Shown one piece after another: positions 1 through 7,877 of a stretch of 64,000 bases of DNA. Each line of letters begins with the position of its first letter. Position 1 is the first letter of the stretch. The DNA lies in the NCBI RefSeq assembly GCF_001517935.1, contig NZ_LOQF01000002.1:62001-126000 (forward strand), read 5' to 3'. Source of the stretch: Sneathia sanguinegens (GTDB lineage Bacteria > Fusobacteriota > Fusobacteriia > Fusobacteriales > Leptotrichiaceae). Below the pieces are notes generated by a model. It searched no databases and was not told where the DNA came from. It worked only from the letters and a program-made list of their open reading frames with translations. Made by a program: the position numbers and the translations under genes.

Positions 1-424
1 AACAAACTAATATATTTTCTAATTTACATTTATATTTATTTAACATTAAATCTATACCTTTTTCCAATATTTTATTTGCACTTCCTCTCCAACCTCCATG
101 CAAAACTCCAAATACATCCTTTGTTGGATCTAATAAGAATATTGGTAAACAATCTGCATAATATGTAATTAAAGTGTAGTTAGTATCATTTGAGATAAAT
201 CCATCTATAACTTCATTTTCATCTATATCTACTTTTTCATTTTTTTCTATGCAATATATGTTAGTTGTATGTTTTTGATTTCCCTTAATACAATTTTCAG
301 AAATATTTAAATCTGTTAAAATTTTATTTAAATTAAACTTATCTTTCATATCTCCTGCTTGTTTTGTTGTTTGTATTGCAAGATATCCATATTTTTCTAT
401 TTCATTAAAATGAATATATTTCAT
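1..424 (-). CDS. pgeF: YfiH/PgeF-family purine nucleoside phosphorylase (laccase-domain), 3' part cut off
   Basis: Only the first 141 codons are in the window; the gene runs off the left edge. The translation begins MKYIHFNEIEKYGYLA and carries the family's metal/active-site motifs in order: GNQKHTTN, then YADCLPIF, then GVLHGGWRG, matching the usual QxH, ADCxP and H(A/G)GWRG signatures. The family cleaves purine nucleosides with phosphate and was formerly called multicopper polyphenol oxidase or laccase. Its ATG overlaps the stop of the upstream prenyl synthase gene as TAATG, so it is the last visible gene of the prfA operon. The call rests on the motifs; the C-terminal half cannot be seen. 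Confidence 0.85.
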   Translation of the reverse strand, partial: MKYIHFNEIEKYGYLAIQTTKQAGDMKDKFNLNKILTDLNISENCIKGNQKHTTNIYCIEKNEKVDIDENEVIDGFISNDTNYTLITYYADCLPIFLLDPTKDVFGVLHGGWRGSANKILEKGIDLMLNKYKCKLENILVC

Positions 425-1209
425 TATTTTTGCCTTTCAATTATTTTCATTATAAATTGGGTTAAGTTTGTGTTAGTAGGTAAAAGCTCTTTTAACTCTT
501 TGATATATTTTTCTAATTTTTCTTTTGCCTTCATTTCTCCTAATATATTAACATAATTTGAATTATCAGTTTCATTTTTTGAATCAAAAATGTCATCCTG
601 TAATTGATAAATTAAACCTAATAAAGTAGCTATTTTTAGATATTTTTCATTTTCAAGTCCTTTATGTATCATTACCATTTCAAAACATGCTTTTATTAAG
701 GCCCCAGTCTTATATTCATGAATTGTATTAATTGTTTTTTCATCAAGTTTTTTATTTAAATTTTGCATATCAAGATATTGACCTTGAACCATACCTCTAA
801 GTCCTGCATTTTTACTTAAACATTCTATAAGTTTATCCTTATTTTTTAACTTTTCTGATCTTGCTATTATACTAAAAGCTTCTGTAAGTAGAGCATCCCC
901 TACCAAAATACCTATATACTCTCCGAATTTCGCATGAGTAGTAAGTTTGCCTCTTCTATACTTATCATTATCCATTCCTGGTAAGTCGTCATGTACCAAA
1001 GAATAGTTATGTATAAATTCTATAGCTATTGCTATATCTACAATTTCATCTTTTTTTATGTTCAATACTTCAGAAAAGTATAGTACCAAAAGTGGTCTTA
1101 TTCTTTTTCCACCAGAATTTATTGAATATTCTATTGCCTTATACAAATTATCTTGAGTATTATAATAACTAAGTGCTTCATTTAATTTTTTTTCAAAATA
1201 TTCTTTCAT
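424..1209 (-). CDS. ispA: short-chain polyprenyl diphosphate synthase (farnesyl-PP synthase type)
   Basis: Condenses isopentenyl-PP with allylic diphosphates to feed undecaprenyl and quinone precursors. Both Asp-rich Mg-binding motifs are present: DDLPGMD at residues 74-80 and QDDIFD at 204-209; GGKRIRP near residue 33 is the IPP-binding motif. At 261 aa it is shorter than the roughly 300-aa E. coli IspA, mostly at the C-terminal end. It starts inside the xseB stop (ATGA overlap) and overlaps the YfiH gene by TAATG. xseB followed by ispA is a common bacterial order. Product chain length (C10, C15 or C20) cannot be told from sequence alone. Confidence 0.88.
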   Translation of the reverse strand: MKEYFEKKLNEALSYYNTQDNLYKAIEYSINSGGKRIRPLLVLYFSEVLNIKKDEIVDIAIAIEFIHNYSLVHDDLPGMDNDKYRRGKLTTHAKFGEYIGILVGDALLTEAFSIIARSEKLKNKDKLIECLSKNAGLRGMVQGQYLDMQNLNKKLDEKTINTIHEYKTGALIKACFEMVMIHKGLENEKYLKIATLLGLIYQLQDDIFDSKNETDNSNYVNILGEMKAKEKLEKYIKELKELLPTNTNLTQFIMKIIERQK

Positions 1210-1433
1210 TTCTTTTCCTTAAAGTCTTCTAATTCATATCCTTCATCTGTTTTTTCTATTATTTTTTTCACTTTACCTGAAGCTTCATCTAAAAGTTCAT
1301 TCGCTGATTCTAAAATTTTTTTACTTTCTTCATAAATTTTCAATGATTCCTCTAAACTTATGTCACTTTCTAAAATTTTCATATTATTTTCTAATTTTTC
1401 TATTTTCTTTTCAAAGCTCTCTTTTCTAGCCAT
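1206..1433 (-). CDS. xseB: exodeoxyribonuclease VII small subunit
   Basis: A 75-aa protein of XseB type: the segment SFEKKIEKLENNMKILES is followed by ISLEESLKIYEE, the typical two-helix pattern of the family. XseB binds XseA to form the ssDNA-degrading exonuclease VII. No xseA is seen in this window, so the large subunit must be encoded elsewhere. It sits one base after rsmD and overlaps ispA by four bases, so translation is probably coupled. Length and neighbours both fit. Confidence 0.88.
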   Translation of the reverse strand: MARKESFEKKIEKLENNMKILESDISLEESLKIYEESKKILESANELLDEASGKVKKIIEKTDEGYELEDFKEKK

Positions 1434-1434
1434 T

Positions 1435-1995
1435 TTATTCCCCTAACTTATATTTAAAAAATGTAACTATTTTTCTATTATAGTCTCTTTCATCATATTT
1501 TATAAATTGTCCTATTTCATCAGCTAATTTTTCATACTTTCCATGTTCACAAATTATTACTCCATCTTTTTCTAAAAGATTACAATCAGATATTTTTTCA
1601 ATTGTTTCTGTAGTTAAATTTTTTGCATATGGTGGATCCATAAAAATTATATCAAATTTCTCATTTTTATTTTCCAAAATTTCTATTGCTCTTAAAACAT
1701 TATTTTTATATGCTCTACACTTACTTGATAAGTTAAGTCTTTCAACATTATCTATTATTACTTTTAAAGCTTTTACATCTTGTTCTATTAATATTGCTTT
1801 TTTAGCTCCCCTAGATAAGGCTTCAAAACTCATATTTCCTGTACCTGCATACAAATCTAAAAATTTAGCTTCATTTATTTTATCATAAATAATACTATAA
1901 ATAGCTTCCTTTAATCTTTCCAAAGTTGGTCTTGTATCTCTACCCTCTCTTGAAAGTATTAATCTATTTTTTAAATTTCCTGAAGTTATTCTCAT
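1435..1995 (-). CDS. rsmD: 16S rRNA (guanine(966)-N2)-methyltransferase
   Basis: 186 aa, the standard RsmD length. The N-terminus has the family's RITSGNLKNR and DTRPTLERLKEAIYSII segments, then a SAM-binding motif LDLYAGTGNM (residues 47-55) and the N-methyltransferase motif DPPY at 120-123. The enzyme methylates G966 of 16S rRNA during small-subunit assembly. It overlaps queA by four bases (ATGA), placing it in the translation and RNA-modification operon led by prfA. Confidence 0.93.
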   Translation of the reverse strand: MRITSGNLKNRLILSREGRDTRPTLERLKEAIYSIIYDKINEAKFLDLYAGTGNMSFEALSRGAKKAILIEQDVKALKVIIDNVERLNLSSKCRAYKNNVLRAIEILENKNEKFDIIFMDPPYAKNLTTETIEKISDCNLLEKDGVIICEHGKYEKLADEIGQFIKYDERDYNRKIVTFFKYKLGE

Positions 1996-3026
1996 ACATT
2001 TTCTCCTATATACATTGCATCTCCTAAGCTAAAGAATCTATATTTTTCCTCTACTGCAATTTTATATGCATTAAACAAATTATCCTTACCCATAAATGCT
2101 GAAATCAACATTACTAAAGTTGATTTTGGTAAATGGAAATTTGTTATTACTGCATCAACAATTTTGAAATTATAGTTTCCATATATGAAAATCCCAGTTT
2201 CACTTTTTTGTGCTATTAATTCTCCTTTTTCATTTAAAGAAGATTCTAAAGTTCTAATTGATGTAGTTCCAACTGCAATAACTCTTCTTCCTTCTTTTTT
2301 AGCCAAATTAACTATCTTTGCTGTTTCTTCTGGAACTTCATATTCCTCTGTATGCATAATATGTTCTTCAATATTTTTACATTTTACTGGTCTAAATGTT
2401 CCCAAACCAACTGTTAAATTAATTTCTGCAAAAATTACACCCTTATCTTTTATTTTTTCTATTAATTCTTTTGTAAAATGTAAGCCTGCTGTTGGAGCTG
2501 CTACAGATTCTCCTTCTTTTGCATATACAGTTTGATATCTATTCTTATTTTCTAATTTTTCATGTATATATGGTGGTAATGGCAACTCTCCTAATTCATC
2601 CAATATTTCTTCAAAAACTCCTGAATAAATAAATTCAACTATTCTATTTCCATCTTCTTTTATTTCTAATAATTTTAATTTCAATTTATCTTTTACAAAA
2701 ATTAATTCATCGCCAACTTTTAATCTTTTCGCAGGCTTTAATAAAACTTCCCATTTATTTAATTCTAATCTTTTTAGTAATAAACATTCTATAACTACAC
2801 CATTTTCTTTATGCCCTATTAATCTAGCTGGTATAACCTTTGTTCTATTTATTACTAAAACATCACCCTTATTCAAAAAGTCTATTATATCATAAAAATG
2901 TTTGTGCTTTATCTCACCAGTTATTTTATTAACTGCTAACAATTTAGAATGATCTCTTGGTTCACAACCTTTTTGTGCTATTAATTCCTTTGGCAAATAA
3001 AAATCAAACTCTTCTATATCTATCAT
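1992..3026 (-). CDS. queA: S-adenosylmethionine:tRNA ribosyltransferase-isomerase
   Basis: QueA transfers and isomerises the ribosyl part of SAM onto 7-aminomethyl-7-deazaguanine in tRNA to form epoxyqueuosine. The 344-aa protein is full length and shows the family segments FDFYLPKELIAQ at the start, VLVINRTKVIPARL, ELPLPPYI, AAPTAGLHFT and VGTTSIRTLES. It overlaps prmC upstream and rsmD downstream by four bases each. No other queuosine genes are in the window. Confidence 0.96.
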   Translation of the reverse strand: MIDIEEFDFYLPKELIAQKGCEPRDHSKLLAVNKITGEIKHKHFYDIIDFLNKGDVLVINRTKVIPARLIGHKENGVVIECLLLKRLELNKWEVLLKPAKRLKVGDELIFVKDKLKLKLLEIKEDGNRIVEFIYSGVFEEILDELGELPLPPYIHEKLENKNRYQTVYAKEGESVAAPTAGLHFTKELIEKIKDKGVIFAEINLTVGLGTFRPVKCKNIEEHIMHTEEYEVPEETAKIVNLAKKEGRRVIAVGTTSIRTLESSLNEKGELIAQKSETGIFIYGNYNFKIVDAVITNFHLPKSTLVMLISAFMGKDNLFNAYKIAVEEKYRFFSLGDAMYIGENV

Positions 3027-4087
3027 TTGTCATCCCTTCCTTCATATTTACATAATATAACCCTATCATGAGAATCTAAATCTTTAATGACCCTTATATC
3101 TTTATATGAAAATTCTAATAAAATATTTTTTACTGCTTCTGCTTGGTTAAATCCTATTTCAAAAGCTAGCATACCCTCATTTTTCAAATAATCTCTAGCT
3201 TTTTCTGCTATTAAATAATAAAAATACAGCCCATCTGCATTAGCAAATAAAGCTTCTTTTGGTTCATGTATATATGTTTGTTCACTGACCAAAGCTATTT
3301 CATCATTTGATATATATGGTGGATTAGAAACAATAATATCAAACGATTTAAAATTTACATTTTCAAATAAGTCTGATAAAACAAATTTTACATTTTTAGC
3401 TCCTAAATCATCCCTATTTTTTTTTGAAATTTCTATAGCTTTATCTGAAATATCTATTCCTAATACCTTACTTTCTGGAATTTCAAGTCCTAATGTTATT
3501 GCTATTGCCCCTGAGCCTGTGCCTATATCTAATATAAAAGGTGCTTTTATTTTTAAATTTTTTATTACATTTTCAACTAAACATTCTGTATCATATCTTG
3601 GTATAAGAACTCCTTTATTAACATAAAAATTTCTTCCATAAAAATTTTGTTGATTTATCAAATACTGATATGGTAATTTATCTATAGCTATTTTTTTTAA
3701 TGCTTCCCTTATATCATTTTTTTGTTTATCCGTAATATTTTTATCATAATTCATAAAAAGTAGCATTCTATCTATTTTCAATATATTGGAAAAAATTAAT
3801 TCTGCTATTAATCTTGCCTCATCAATTTTATATTTTTTTAAATATTCTATTGAACTATCCAATATATCTTTCAAATAACCACTTTTTATTTTTGTATCAT
3901 TAATATATGTTTTTATTTTATTTTTTTCTTCATTTGTTAAAATTCTATCATACTGTGTATAAAGAGTTATTCTATCAATATTCAAAGATTGTGAAAATAT
4001 TCTTTCAGCTTCTAATCTAGGTTTTTCAACTTTATTTTTTTTCAAATATTCTTCAGTTTTTTTTAATAATTCTAACAAAGTTTGCAT
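3023..4087 (-). CDS. prmC: peptide chain release factor N5-glutamine methyltransferase with a duplicated N-terminal domain
   Basis: Methylates the Gln of the GGQ motif in RF1/RF2; its substrate RF1 is encoded directly upstream with a TAATG overlap. The catalytic part is normal: DIGTGSG at residues 187-193 and NPPY at 255-258. The protein is 354 aa where about 280 is usual. The extra length is a tandem repeat of the helical substrate-recognition domain: residues 13-59 align with 81-127 at an offset of 68 with about half the residues identical (EYLKK, RL-AE-IFS, L-IDR and YD recur). The reading frame is intact, so this is an in-frame duplication, not an artefact of start choice. Confidence 0.93.
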   Translation of the reverse strand: MQTLLELLKKTEEYLKKNKVEKPRLEAERIFSQSLNIDRITLYTQYDRILTNEEKNKIKTYINDTKIKSGYLKDILDSSIEYLKKYKIDEARLIAELIFSNILKIDRMLLFMNYDKNITDKQKNDIREALKKIAIDKLPYQYLINQQNFYGRNFYVNKGVLIPRYDTECLVENVIKNLKIKAPFILDIGTGSGAIAITLGLEIPESKVLGIDISDKAIEISKKNRDDLGAKNVKFVLSDLFENVNFKSFDIIVSNPPYISNDEIALVSEQTYIHEPKEALFANADGLYFYYLIAEKARDYLKNEGMLAFEIGFNQAEAVKNILLEFSYKDIRVIKDLDSHDRVILCKYEGRDDK

Positions 4088-5163
4088 TATTCATCTCCGA
4101 CTGTTTGTAATAATTCTGCTTGATTATATGCTATTAATGCATTTATCATTTCATCCAAATCTCCATCTAAGAAAGCATCTAATTTATGTAAAGTTAATTT
4201 TATTCTATGATCTGTAACTCTTCCTTGTGGGAAATTATATGTTCTTATCTTTTCAGATCTATCTCCCATACCTACTTGTGCTCTTCTTTGAGATTCAATT
4301 TCTTTTCTTTGAGTTTCTCTTTCAAGATTAAATAATTTTGAAGCTAATACTTTCATTGCAGCTTCTTTGTTTTTTATTTGTGATCTTCCGTCTTGAGATG
4401 TTACAACAATACCTGTTGGTTTATGAGTAATACGAACTGCTGAATCTGTAGTGTTTACGTGTTGTCCTCCAGCACCAGATGATCTATATGTATCTATAAT
4501 TAAATCACTTGGATTTATTTCAACTTCAGCTACATCTTCAACTTCAGGTAAAACTGCAACTGTTATTGTTGAAGTATGAATTCTTCCAGAAGATTCAGTA
4601 TCTGGAACTCTTTGAACCCTATGAACTCCACTTTCAAATTTTAGTCTTGAATAAGCTCCCTTACCTTTTATCATAAAAGTTATTTCTTTTAATCCTCCAA
4701 CACCTATTTCATTTTTATCTAAAACTTCAGTTTTCCATCTACATCTTTCAGCATATCTTGTAAACATTCTAAAAATATCTGCAGCAAATAAGGCAGCTTC
4801 ATCTCCACCTGCAGCAGCTCTTATTTCTACTATTACATTTTTTTCATCATTTGGATCTTTTGGTAATAATAAAATTTTAAGTTCATCTTCTATCTTAGGA
4901 ATTTCTTTTTCTAAATCATTGATTTCCTCTTGCATTATTTCTTTCATTTCATGATCTTTTTCTTCTTTTATATCTTGTTTTAAATTAGTAAATTCTGTAT
5001 TTTTCGCCTTATATTCTCTATATTTTTCAACAATATCTTCTATTGCATTTATTGCTTTATTACATTCCATTATTTTTTTAGGATCTGACATAATTTTAGG
5101 ATCCATTAATTGTTTATTTAATTCATCATATTTTTTTTCAACTTCTTCTAATTTTTGAAACAT
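4087..5163 (-). CDS. prfA: peptide chain release factor 1
   Basis: Class I release factor for UAA and UAG. 358 aa, as expected. The GGQ peptidyl-hydrolysis motif lies at 232-234 in [16 protein letters not shown], and the codon-recognition tripeptide is PDT at 187-189 in [16 protein letters not shown], fitting the RF1 PxT pattern rather than the SPF of RF2. It is the first gene of a tight minus-strand run (prfA, prmC, queA, rsmD, xseB, ispA, pgeF). A TATAAT preceded by TGC (an extended -10) lies about 35 bp upstream of the ATG. Confidence 0.97.
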   Translation of the reverse strand: MFQKLEEVEKKYDELNKQLMDPKIMSDPKKIMECNKAINAIEDIVEKYREYKAKNTEFTNLKQDIKEEKDHEMKEIMQEEINDLEKEIPKIEDELKILLLPKDPNDEKNVIVEIRAAAGGDEAALFAADIFRMFTRYAERCRWKTEVLDKNEIGVGGLKEITFMIKGKGAYSRLKFESGVHRVQRVPDTESSGRIHTSTITVAVLPEVEDVAEVEINPSDLIIDTYRSSGAGGQHVNTTDSAVRITHKPTGIVVTSQDGRSQIKNKEAAMKVLASKLFNLERETQRKEIESQRRAQVGMGDRSEKIRTYNFPQGRVTDHRIKLTLHKLDAFLDGDLDEMINALIAYNQAELLQTVGDE

Positions 5164-5189
5164 ATTTTTTCCCTTCTTTTAGTGTTTTT

Positions 5190-5206
5190 AATACAATTAT
5201 AGCACA
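5190..5206 (-). promoter_or_regulatory. extended -10 promoter for the prfA operon
   Basis: On the minus strand the sequence reads GTGCTATAATTG, a TGnTATAAT extended -10 about 35 bp before the prfA ATG. No convincing -35 is present at 17 bp, which is compatible with an extended -10 promoter. Confidence 0.45.
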
Positions 5207-5227
5207 ATATCATTTAAAATTATAGAG

Positions 5228-5266
5228 CACAAAAAAAGATACAAATTAAAGCTAATTCATATCTTT
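5228..5266 (-). terminator. Rho-independent terminator after the 127-aa hypothetical gene
   Basis: The arms at 5253-5266 and 5235-5248 form a 14-bp stem with two G-U pairs and a 4-nt AGCTT-type loop, followed on the minus strand by seven T. The stem begins at the stop codon of the gene that ends at 5265, so it closes that unit and separates it from prfA. Confidence 0.8.
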
Positions 5267-5648
5267 ATTTTTCATATAGTATATCTTCTATTTCATTAGC
5301 TGATAAATCAAAATTTTGAAATTCAATATATGATTTTATACTATCTTTGTTTAAATTATTAATTAAGAATAAAAAATTTGAATATACCAAACCATATTCA
5401 TTCAATTGATTCAATTTGACATAAATTACATCTTCAAAATCAAATATCAATTTTTTACCATTTTCTAAATAAAATATAAATATCCTTTTTACTATTTCAT
5501 CTATATCATCTTTAAATTCAAATTCTTCTACTTTTACACTACCTTTATACACTATACTAGCATTATTTCTATCTAAAATAACCAAGTATTTATTATTAAA
5601 ATTATTTTTTAATTCATCTATAGCCTTATTGTATAAATCCACATTCAT
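5265..5648 (-). CDS. hypothetical protein, 127 aa
   Basis: I do not recognise this family. The product is soluble (no signal peptide or membrane segment), acidic and rich in Asn, Asp, Ile and Phe; it alternates predicted strands and helices, e.g. KYLVILDRNNASIVYKG near the start. An AGGAG lies four bases before the ATG at 5648; a GTG one codon earlier is possible. It is a single-gene unit with its own promoter (TTGACA at 5701-5706, 16-bp spacer) and a strong terminator, lying between the ppaC and prfA operons. Long uninterrupted frame and flanking signals make it a real gene. Confidence 0.7.
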   Translation of the reverse strand: MNVDLYNKAIDELKNNFNNKYLVILDRNNASIVYKGSVKVEEFEFKDDIDEIVKRIFIFYLENGKKLIFDFEDVIYVKLNQLNEYGLVYSNFLFLINNLNKDSIKSYIEFQNFDLSANEIEDILYEK

Positions 5649-5678
5649 CACTCTCCTTGAATGCTTTTTATTACTATA

Positions 5679-5706
5679 AGTTTAACCTATTTTTACGGAT
5701 TGTCAA
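5679..5706 (-). promoter_or_regulatory. promoter of the 127-aa hypothetical gene
   Basis: Minus-strand TTGACA (5701-5706) and TAAACT (5679-5684) are separated by 16 bp. An imperfect inverted repeat (AACCTTAT ... ATAGGTT) spans the elements and could be an operator, though that is speculative. Confidence 0.55.
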
Positions 5707-5734
5707 TAAGGTTTACACATATTGAAAATTTATT

Positions 5735-6667
5735 TTAATTATTACTTGCAGCCCTTGTTAATGGTGGTACAATTTGTTTCTTTCTTGAAACTATACCTTT
5801 TAATAAAATAGTATCATTTTCTGCCTTAGTTTCAAAAGCTTTTTCTATAATATCTACTCTATTTCCTCTTATAACTCCAACTGAGTCATTTGTTAAAATA
5901 TTTGTTATTACAAACATAAAGCCTTCAAGATTTAAATCTTTTAACATTTTGTCTATTTCGTTTATAAATACTTCCTTTTTGGCTAATAATTCTTCTTCAT
6001 TTACTGTATTTACTTGTGCAATTCCAAATCTTCCCTTATCTAATTCAAATATTTTCATGTCCATATTCAAAATTTCTTTTTCAGTTTTAGAACTTAAATT
6101 AGTTCCTGCTTTTAATAAAGCCATACCATATTCTTTCAAATCTACACAAGCAATCTTAGCTAAATATTTACAAGCTTCAACATCATGTTCTGTACAAGTT
6201 GGTGATTTAAATAAAAGAGTATCTGATATAATTGCACTTAGCATCATTCCTGCCATTTTCTTACAAGGAATTACATTTTTTTCTTGATACATTTCACAAA
6301 CTATTGTTGATGTACAACCATAGGGTTCAACTCTAGCATGTAAAGGTTCATCTGTTTTAAAATTAGCTATTCTATGATGATCAATTAATTCTAAAACTTT
6401 CGCTTCTTCAAATCCATCTGCTGTTTGTGTTCTTTCATTATGATCTACTAATATTATTTTTCTACCTGAAACATTTTCAACATATTCTGGAGCTTCTACA
6501 CCAAAATATTTTAAGGCATATTTTGTTTCTTCATTTACATCACCTATTCTAACAGCAACAGCCTTTTCTTTTGGCTTGATAATATTTCTCAAATTTGCAT
6601 AAGCTATTGCAGTACAAATAGCATCTGAATCTGGATTTCTATGTCCATAAACTAAAATTTCTTCCAT
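5735..6667 (-). CDS. ppaC: manganese-dependent inorganic pyrophosphatase (family II, DHH)
   Basis: Hydrolyses pyrophosphate to phosphate and drives biosynthetic reactions. The 310-aa protein has the family II metal ligands: GHRNPDSDA (H9, D13, D15), VDH at 74-76 and the DHH triad at 96-98, with a C-terminal DHHA2 segment ending SRKKQIVPPL. There are no CBS domains, so it should not be adenine-nucleotide regulated. It is the last gene of the pgpH-ybeY-lipid kinase unit, nine bases after the previous gene. No clear terminator follows. Confidence 0.96.
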   Translation of the reverse strand: MEEILVYGHRNPDSDAICTAIAYANLRNIIKPKEKAVAVRIGDVNEETKYALKYFGVEAPEYVENVSGRKIILVDHNERTQTADGFEEAKVLELIDHHRIANFKTDEPLHARVEPYGCTSTIVCEMYQEKNVIPCKKMAGMMLSAIISDTLLFKSPTCTEHDVEACKYLAKIACVDLKEYGMALLKAGTNLSSKTEKEILNMDMKIFELDKGRFGIAQVNTVNEEELLAKKEVFINEIDKMLKDLNLEGFMFVITNILTNDSVGVIRGNRVDIIEKAFETKAENDTILLKGIVSRKKQIVPPLTRAASNN

Positions 6668-6676
6668 TATTTCCTC

Positions 6677-7426
6677 CTAATAAAAAATCTTTCCTAATTT
6701 TATTAATGTTATAAATATTATATATGTTACACTAAAGCCAATAATACTTCCTACAACGACTTCTTTAAATGTATGTATTCCTGCTTTAATCCTACTTTGA
6801 CAAACTAACAAATATAGTAGAAAAGTTAATAAAATTACTCTTGTGTCGTGTGTCATAAACATTACAATTATTACCAAAGAACTTGCTATTGTTGCATGAC
6901 CACTAGGCATACCTCCCTCAAAAGCTGTACCTTTTTTAAAATAGGCCTTTAAACTTACTACTATAATACACAAAAGTGCTAAAATTAATAAGGCAATATT
7001 TGAAATTCTACCTGTTATTCTTGCAATATAATGTGCTGTTACAACAAATTTTAATATTCTATCAAAGAATATAATATAGCCTATAAAAATTGCTGCAATT
7101 GCTGCTATCATGACTGCTCCAGCTGCTGCATCTTTTGCAAATTTTGCCAAAGGATTGTTCTCTTGTATAACAAGATCAACTGTTTTTTCAATACTTGTAT
7201 TTATTATTTCTGTAATAAAAACTAATGAAACTACAAGTATTAAGATTAATAATTCTGCCTTTGTTATTTCAAAGATCATAGCTAAAATTATTATAATAAA
7301 AGCTATAAAAATATGAAATCTCATATGCGATTCGCTTCTTATAGTTGCTATAATACCATCTATAGAATGATTAAAACTTTCAATTATTCTATTTTCTTTT
7401 TTATTTTTATTATCTCTTGTACTCAT
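6677..7426 (-). CDS. undecaprenol/diacylglycerol kinase fused to a PAP2-type phosphatase
   Basis: The N-terminal half is a DgkA-type membrane kinase: NRIIESFNHSIDGI, an E-rich start, then FITEIINTSIEKTVDLV and AKDAAAGAVMIAAIAAI, the conserved catalytic helix with E and KD. After a short linker the C-terminal half (about residues 140-249) is a PAP2 domain with GGMPSGHA and SRIKAGIHTFKEVVVG; the usual Arg before the PSGH motif is absent and the acid after the second His is Glu rather than Asp. Such enzymes act on undecaprenol and undecaprenyl (pyro)phosphate in cell-wall carrier recycling. An ATG at 7426 is a better start than the GTG two codons upstream. It overlaps ybeY by 17 bases. Confidence 0.85.
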   Translation of the reverse strand: MSTRDNKNKKENRIIESFNHSIDGIIATIRSESHMRFHIFIAFIIIILAMIFEITKAELLILILVVSLVFITEIINTSIEKTVDLVIQENNPLAKFAKDAAAGAVMIAAIAAIFIGYIIFFDRILKFVVTAHYIARITGRISNIALLILALLCIIVVSLKAYFKKGTAFEGGMPSGHATIASSLVIIVMFMTHDTRVILLTFLLYLLVCQSRIKAGIHTFKEVVVGSIIGFSVTYIIFITLIKLGKIFY

Positions 7427-7868
7427 AAGCACTCAAATATCTTTCTTCTTTTTCTCTCATTATTTTTCTTTCATCTGCTTCTATATGATCGTAACCTAAA
7501 ATATGTAACATACCATGTGTCAAAAGATAAAAGAATTCTCTTTTATCTGAATGTCCATATTCTTTAGCTTGTTCTTTAACTTTATCTATAGAAATTATTA
7601 TATCTCCAACAACTTCCATTGGGCCTATATTTTCAGTTTCATTATATGCAAATGAAATAACATCTGTTGGTCTATCAACATTTCTATATTCTTTATTTAT
7701 TTTATGTATAACAGGATTAGTTGTTAACATAAATGAAATATAATAAGTTTTACTATCAAAATCATTTTTTTCATTTTTTAAAATATATTCTAAATATTCT
7801 TTAATTTTATCTTCATCATAATATTCTTCTATTTTTTCAACATCATAACATATGTCTATATCTAACAT
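7410..7868 (-). CDS. ybeY: endoribonuclease YbeY (rRNA maturation)
   Basis: Single-strand endoribonuclease for 16S rRNA 3'-end maturation and ribosome quality control. The zinc-binding signature HGMLHILGYDH is present near residue 115, preceded by the family segment NRPTDVISFAY-like VDRPTDVISFAYNE. At 152 aa the length is normal. It lies nine bases after the pgpH gene and overlaps the lipid-kinase gene, an order (PgpH-family HD protein, ybeY, dgk) well known from Firmicutes. Confidence 0.96.
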   Translation of the reverse strand: MLDIDICYDVEKIEEYYDEDKIKEYLEYILKNEKNDFDSKTYYISFMLTTNPVIHKINKEYRNVDRPTDVISFAYNETENIGPMEVVGDIIISIDKVKEQAKEYGHSDKREFFYLLTHGMLHILGYDHIEADERKIMREKEERYLSAYEYKR

Positions 7869-7877
7869 AATTACCTT

